Assembly (NCBI GenBank): GCA_947177925.1 | Contig: CAMWWJ010000039.1 | Coordinates: forward strand, 1 to 15,565 | Source: an uncultured Lachnospiraceae bacterium | Lineage (GTDB): Bacteria > Bacillota > Clostridia > Lachnospirales > Lachnospiraceae | DNA length: 15,565 bases | Direction: 5' to 3' | Shown: one piece after another, positions 11,236 to 15,565 of the stretch | Numbering within the stretch: position 1 is the stretch's first letter | Layout: each line of letters begins with the position of its first letter | Notes under the pieces: model-generated | What the model saw: the letters and a program-made list of their open reading frames with translations, nothing else | Databases searched by the model: none | Told to the model about the DNA's origin: nothing | Program-made: the position numbers and the translations under genes

Positions 11236-13533
11236 ATGTGGTTTAAGAAAATAAGAAAGAAAAAAATACAAAGCATATTTATTGTGCTCATTTTAATGGT
11301 CTGTTCCATGCTGATGACCAGCTCTTTCGTCATTATTACGGCAGGAGATACTCCATACAAGGAACTGTCAGGGGAATGCCGCTCGCCCATAGTGAAAATC
11401 TATCCTTTTCAAAGTAATGACCCCGCAATTGCGGAGCAGATCAAAGAAAACATGGAGAAGCTGGATATGGTGGAACATGTGGAAGTCATTCCTTATCATT
11501 ATATGCTTGAGAGAATCCAGATAGATGGGAAAGGAAGCATGGAGGGCTATTTTTTTGATTTAATGCCCTGGAATGACAAAACCTACGGCAGTATCCGTAT
11601 ATTAGAAGGAAGCAGAGAGCTAAAGGAGGGACAATGCCTGATTTCGGCAGTTCTTTCCAATTCCGAGGAAATCAGGCTGGGGGATACCCTGAACATGGAG
11701 AACGGCATTTCCTATCAGGTAACTGGCATTTATACGGATCCTTATAATATGAATCTTTCTTTTGATTCGGAAATTATCGTAAAGGAAAATCCACGGTCAG
11801 AAGACTTAAAATATCAGGTTCATGTTTTTGCAAAAGAAGGAAGCAGCGGGAATGAAGTGATAGATGCTTACCGGGAGCAAAATGACGGAATTTTGGAAGG
11901 AAGGGCAATCACTTTGGAAGCAAGGATCCAGAACAATCAGATAACAGAGCGGATCATTGGAGGAATCCTGTTAGGAATCAGTGTGGTGATTTTGCTCATC
12001 AGCGGTATCATGATCCGCTATATGATAAAAAGCACCTTGGCTTCTGAAAAGAAAACAATTGCTATTTATAAGATGCTGGGATATAAGAATGGAAGAATTA
12101 TTTCTATATACCTGAAATTTTATGGATTTTTAGTAGTGATGGGAACTGTTCTGGGAAGCTGCCTTTCAAAGATGATTTCTGATTCCTTTACTAAGAACAC
12201 TTTTCGGAACATGGGGGTTACATCCAGCAGCAGCATCGTATCTGCCGGAATTCTGTGCAGCGGCATCATCATTGCTTATGCGATGATTTGTGTATACCTG
12301 CTGTTAAGAGTTGTGGGAAACATCAGACCTATGGAGGTCTTTCGGAACGAAGCGGCATATAGTGGAAAAAAACAAAGAAATGCCGGAAAAGTATTGGGAT
12401 TTTCTCCCATACATATGGCAATGCGGATGATTTTCAGGGATAAAAAAAACACCTGTATGCTTGTAATTACTTGTATCATGGCTGCTTATTGCGTAAATTT
12501 TGCGGCAACTGCAATGGGACTGTTAGGGACTTTTGAAGAGAGCAATTATTATTGGCTTGGCTTTGACAAGCATGATGTTTCTTTTTCCTCCACGGATTTA
12601 AAAACTTATGAAAAGACTGTGGAAAAATTACAAAAAGAAGAAGAAGTGGAAAAGGTAATCAAAACAACCACGCGAGTGGCAGTATCCGTTCCATGGGTAA
12701 AGGGGATGGGAGATACGATTTTAAGCGTCATGGTTTATGATACCTATGAAAATCTGGATATGCCCGTGATCCAGGGGAGAAATCCCGCCCATTCTGATGA
12801 AATTGCAATGGGAAGTCTTATGGCGGAAAAGATGAACAAGCAGGTAGGGGATTATGTGGATATTTACTTGAATGGGAATCAGAAAGTGACTCTTTTATTA
12901 TGCGGCACTTATCAAAGCTTTTATGACATGGGGAAAAGCTGTCGGCTGTTAGGGAAGACTTTGGAAGAAAAGGATGTGTCATTTCAATATGAGGAGGCTT
13001 CGGTTTATCTAAAGGAGGGAATAGAGCCGGAAGAGTTTTTAAAGGACCATGAAAAGGAATATGAATCGGACGGAAAGCTGATAGACCGAGCGGAAAAGTA
13101 TGCAAATATACTGGACATGATAACCGGCCCGCAAATGCTGGCAATCAGGCCCTTTATGATAATGGCAATTCTGCTTGGCGCATTGAATATCATTGCAATC
13201 GTCTATTTGAAAAATATGGACAATCGGAAAACACAAAGCATTTATAAAGCAATTGGATATTCCTCAGGGCATTTGCTGAAAACAAATATAACATACGTTT
13301 TTTTGATTGCTTTGTTTTCCCTGAGCATTACGATACCCATATTTATAGTGGCCTTTCCTAAGACTATGGTGCTTGCACTTTCCATGATGGGATTTCGGGA
13401 ATATCCGGTTTCTTATGATATAACAGTGGTTATAATAAGCAATCTGGGAACTTTGGCTGTGTATCTGCTCAGTGTACTTTTTGCTTCTAAGTCCCTGTAT
13501 GACAATCCGATTTCGGAACTGACAAGTGAATAA
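11236..13533 (+). CDS. ABC transporter permease with two FtsX-like domains
   Basis: A 765-residue membrane protein with eight predicted transmembrane helices in a duplicated 1+3 arrangement: 11-36, then a ~200-residue external domain, 240-262, 288-312, 334-358; and again 405-430, a ~205-residue external domain, 636-658, 683-707 and 727-751. Equivalent cytoplasmic coupling segments appear in both halves (KKTIAIYKMLGYKNG, 272-286, and NRKTQSIYKAIGYSSG, 663-678). The architecture fits MacB/LolC-type FtsX permeases, which transmit ATPase motion to external domains to expel or extract peptides or lipids, and differs from the ten-helix BceB type. The substrate is unknown; peptide antibiotic or envelope stress defence is inferred from the regulatory genes. 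AAGGAG at 11219-11224 supports ATG 11236. The ATPase gene follows after 34 bp. Confidence 0.88.
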   Translation: MWFKKIRKKKIQSIFIVLILMVCSMLMTSSFVIITAGDTPYKELSGECRSPIVKIYPFQSNDPAIAEQIKENMEKLDMVEHVEVIPYHYMLERIQIDGKGSMEGYFFDLMPWNDKTYGSIRILEGSRELKEGQCLISAVLSNSEEIRLGDTLNMENGISYQVTGIYTDPYNMNLSFDSEIIVKENPRSEDLKYQVHVFAKEGSSGNEVIDAYREQNDGILEGRAITLEARIQNNQITERIIGGILLGISVVILLISGIMIRYMIKSTLASEKKTIAIYKMLGYKNGRIISIYLKFYGFLVVMGTVLGSCLSKMISDSFTKNTFRNMGVTSSSSIVSAGILCSGIIIAYAMICVYLLLRVVGNIRPMEVFRNEAAYSGKKQRNAGKVLGFSPIHMAMRMIFRDKKNTCMLVITCIMAAYCVNFAATAMGLLGTFEESNYYWLGFDKHDVSFSSTDLKTYEKTVEKLQKEEEVEKVIKTTTRVAVSVPWVKGMGDTILSVMVYDTYENLDMPVIQGRNPAHSDEIAMGSLMAEKMNKQVGDYVDIYLNGNQKVTLLLCGTYQSFYDMGKSCRLLGKTLEEKDVSFQYEEASVYLKEGIEPEEFLKDHEKEYESDGKLIDRAEKYANILDMITGPQMLAIRPFMIMAILLGALNIIAIVYLKNMDNRKTQSIYKAIGYSSGHLLKTNITYVFLIALFSLSITIPIFIVAFPKTMVLALSMMGFREYPVSYDITVVIISNLGTLAVYLLSVLFASKSLYDNPISELTSE

Positions 13534-13567
13534 ACAATAAAATTATGAAAAAGTAAGGAGAATAAAA

Positions 13568-14326
13568 ATGAAAACATGTGTTATAGAAACAGAAAAGATA
13601 TGCAAAAGCTTTGTAAGCGATGGAGAAGTGAATAATGTAATAAAAAATCTGGATATGAAGCTGTATCAGGAGGATTTTACCGTGATTATGGGCAGCTCCG
13701 GTTCCGGAAAATCTACTTTGCTATATTTATTAAGCGGTATGGACAAAGTAACAAGCGGTAAGGTATATTTAAAAGAACAGGAGATTACCGGACTAAAGGA
13801 AAGCGCTATGGCGGATATCAGGAAGGACTCCATAGGCTTTGTGTTTCAAAACATGAACTTAATTCCTGATTTAACTTTGTTGGAAAACGTATTGAGCCCT
13901 TCTTATCAGTCAAAAATAAAAAAAGAAGAGAAGAAAAAAAGGGCAGAGATGTTAATTGAAAAAATGGAACTGTCGGCCCACAAGAATAAATTTCCAAATC
14001 AGCTTTCAGGTGGACAGAAGCAAAGAACCGCCATCTGCAGGGCGCTGATGAATCAACCGGAGGTGTTATTTGCAGACGAGCCTACGGGAGCATTGAATTC
14101 CAATGCTGGAAAAGGAGTTTTAGATACCTTTACGAAGCTTCATGAGGATGGACAGAGCATTGTCATGGTTACCCATGACTTAAAGGCAGCCGTCCGGGGC
14201 AGCCGGGTCATTTTCTTAAGAGACGGAAGAATTGACGGGGAGCTGGAGCAGGGATCTTTCCGGCAAAAGGAAGAAGAGGCAAGAGAAAGAATGTTGTATG
14301 AATTTTTAAAAGAACGGAATTGGTAA
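13568..14326 (+). CDS. ABC transporter ATP-binding protein (LolD/MacB type)
   Basis: A 252-residue ATPase with all motifs intact: Walker A GSSGSGKST (42-50), Q-loop Gln94 in FVFQNMNLIP, signature LSGGQKQR (146-153), Walker B VLFADEPTGALN (166-177), and switch histidine His203 in VTHD. The ADEPTGALN form is typical of partners of FtsX-like permeases. It would dimerise under the upstream permease. AAGGAG (13555-13560) lies 7 nt before the ATG. The regulator gene begins one base after the stop codon, so these genes form one transcript. The C-terminus is rich in charged residues (RQKEEEARERM). Confidence 0.95.
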   Translation: MKTCVIETEKICKSFVSDGEVNNVIKNLDMKLYQEDFTVIMGSSGSGKSTLLYLLSGMDKVTSGKVYLKEQEITGLKESAMADIRKDSIGFVFQNMNLIPDLTLLENVLSPSYQSKIKKEEKKKRAEMLIEKMELSAHKNKFPNQLSGGQKQRTAICRALMNQPEVLFADEPTGALNSNAGKGVLDTFTKLHEDGQSIVMVTHDLKAAVRGSRVIFLRDGRIDGELEQGSFRQKEEEARERMLYEFLKERNW

Positions 14327-14327
14327 A

Positions 14328-14999
14328 ATGGCAGAGAAGATTTTGATTATTGAAGATGAAAAAGAGCTGGCAGAGATTTTAGGGGAATACTTGAAGGTGG
14401 AAGGATATGAAGCTATTCTGGCGTCGGATGGAAAAGAGGGGCTTACCCTTCTTTCCCGGCACCTGCCGGATCTGGTGATTTTGGACATTATGCTTCCGGA
14501 AATGGATGGAATGGAGGTCTGCAGGCGGATTCGGGAGAAGCATGAGATTCCAATCATTATGCTTTCTGCTAAAAGCGGGGAAATGGATAAGGTAATCTGC
14601 CTTGGAATCGGGGCAGATGATTATGTAACAAAGCCTTTCAGCCCTTTAGAGCTGGTGGCAAGAGTAAAGGCTCATTTAAGGCGGGCCGGAAAAAGCGGGG
14701 AAGGGTCTGATACAGAGCGCCTTGTTTTGAAGAGAGAAAGCTATACCGCTTATGCGGACGGACAGGTGCTGGAGCTGACTACGAAAGAATTTGAAATGCT
14801 GTATTTCTTAAAAAACCATGAAAATCAGGTGTTTTCCAAGGAGCAGCTTTATGAAAGCATATGGGGCATGAATGGATTTGGAGATATTAGCAGCGTTGCA
14901 GTTTACATAAAACGCATACGGGAAAAGCTCCGGGCACATTCCATGGATTATATAAAAACAGTCTGGGGGGTGGGCTATAAATTTTTTTCAGAGGAATAA
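14328..14999 (+). CDS. OmpR/PhoB-family response regulator
   Basis: A 223-residue regulator with a receiver domain at 1-115 and a winged-helix DNA-binding domain at about 130-222. Acidic residues Glu9/Asp10, phosphoacceptor Asp53 in LVILDIMLPEMDG, Ser80 and Lys102 in YVTKPF are the expected receiver residues. The effector domain shows LTTKEFEMLYFLKNHENQVF and the C-terminal YIKTVWGVGYKF hairpin. It presumably controls its own operon through the direct repeats near 11117-11159. Its ATG follows the ATPase stop by one base with only a weak ribosome binding site, so translation is probably coupled. The kinase gene follows 6 bp after its stop. Confidence 0.95.
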   Translation: MAEKILIIEDEKELAEILGEYLKVEGYEAILASDGKEGLTLLSRHLPDLVILDIMLPEMDGMEVCRRIREKHEIPIIMLSAKSGEMDKVICLGIGADDYVTKPFSPLELVARVKAHLRRAGKSGEGSDTERLVLKRESYTAYADGQVLELTTKEFEMLYFLKNHENQVFSKEQLYESIWGMNGFGDISSVAVYIKRIREKLRAHSMDYIKTVWGVGYKFFSEE

Positions 15000-15005
15000 A
15001 GGATC

Positions 15006-15565
15006 ATGAAAGAACAATCGTTATTGAAAATGCAGGCTTTTATTTATCTTTCGGTTTTTGCCATATTGGCAGCCGGACTTTTTTCCAGCACCAGGAGGCT
15101 GAAAGAGTATCAAAGCAGGGAAGGGATTTACTATAACCGGGCAAGGGAGCTGACGGCAGATGGGGTAAAGCTGTTGGAACAGGGAATGAGGTCCGGAGAA
15201 TGGAAAGGCATTCGTGAGGAATTTACTCCGGTAGTAGTGGATTTGGAAGGAAAGGTACTCTTTAGCAGGAAAGCGGAATATGCCCCCGGCGATATGGTTA
15301 ACATAAATGAGATAATACAGCAGGACCAAAGCTTTTTCCAAAAGGAGGAGCAGACAGTGAAAATTGCCTTTTCCTTGGAGGAAGAAGAAAAAGTATGTGG
15401 TTTTGCTGTTTTTTGGCTGGATAAGTCCCAGTTGGGAAAGGGGGCGGATCAAATGGAGCAGTTTTCGCTAATTCTACCGATTCTTGTCAGTATGTTAGCA
15501 GCGCTTCGGTTATTGAGTTTCTTGATGGTTTATAGAAAAAAAATAGTCAACGACCCGGTAAAAGA
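15006..15565 (+). CDS. Sensor histidine kinase, N-terminal part, cut by the window end
   Basis: The frame from ATG 15006 stays open for 186 codons to the window end. A first membrane helix spans about residues 9-27, an external domain of about 125 residues follows, and a second helix lies at about 153-175, followed by RKKIVNDPVK, the beginning of a HAMP-like linker. The kinase core is outside the window, so the call rests on topology and position directly after the response regulator. The sizeable external domain contrasts with BceS-type kinases, which have almost none, so the signal may be sensed directly outside the membrane. GAGGA at 14991-14995 and AAAGG nearer the ATG support the start. 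Confidence 0.8.
   Translation, partial: MKEQSLLKMQAFIYLSVFAILAAGLFSSTRRLKEYQSREGIYYNRARELTADGVKLLEQGMRSGEWKGIREEFTPVVVDLEGKVLFSRKAEYAPGDMVNINEIIQQDQSFFQKEEQTVKIAFSLEEEEKVCGFAVFWLDKSQLGKGADQMEQFSLILPILVSMLAALRLLSFLMVYRKKIVNDPVK

Overview
The window looks like a chromosomal segment of a Gram-positive gut-type anaerobe, most likely a member of the Lachnospiraceae (Clostridium cluster XIVa). This rests on protein character (short fold-III SpeA, Rpn-family nuclease, duplicated FtsX-type permease with a two-component system, atypical small flagellin), on strong AGGAGG-type ribosome binding sites, and on sigma-A-like promoters. Genus is not assigned. No rRNA, tRNA, CRISPR array or transposase was seen.

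Layout. At 1-449 two overlapping minus-strand genes leave the window to the left. At 677-1438 is a lone, shortened flagellin-like gene with a sigma-A-like promoter. At 1827-8870 lies a six-gene polyamine cluster on the plus strand: speD, speA, speE, speB, a carboxy(nor)spermidine dehydrogenase and nspC. It is preceded by a strong promoter and a ~340-nt structured leader that contains an intrinsic terminator before speD. At 9331-11090 are an Rpn-family PD-(D/E)XK nuclease and a small P-loop kinase-like protein, each with its own promoter. At 11117-15565 is an export/resistance-type module: FtsX-like permease, ABC ATPase, OmpR-family regulator and a sensor kinase cut by the window end.

The polyamine cluster encodes arginine decarboxylation to agmatine, a ureohydrolase, and two chemically different ways of adding an aminopropyl group: decarboxylated-SAM (SpeD + SpeE) and aspartate-semialdehyde reductive amination followed by decarboxylation (dehydrogenase + NspC). 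Bacteria usually rely on one of these. Both routes could pass through putrescine or through N1-aminopropylagmatine.

The most unusual feature is a family of three intergenic hairpin elements (about 180-230 bp each) at 1516-1744 (+), 7505-7684 (-) and 8950-9135 (+). Each has a perfect 36-37 bp inverted repeat around an ~84-116 nt conserved, internally structured core, with conserved outer flanks. The stem sequence differs greatly among copies, yet every change is compensated in the opposite arm and no G-U type pair occurs in the long stem. The three copies bracket the polyamine cluster (A and C in direct orientation) and nspC (B and C in inverted orientation). No encoded protein explains them; this is the best candidate for an undescribed element.
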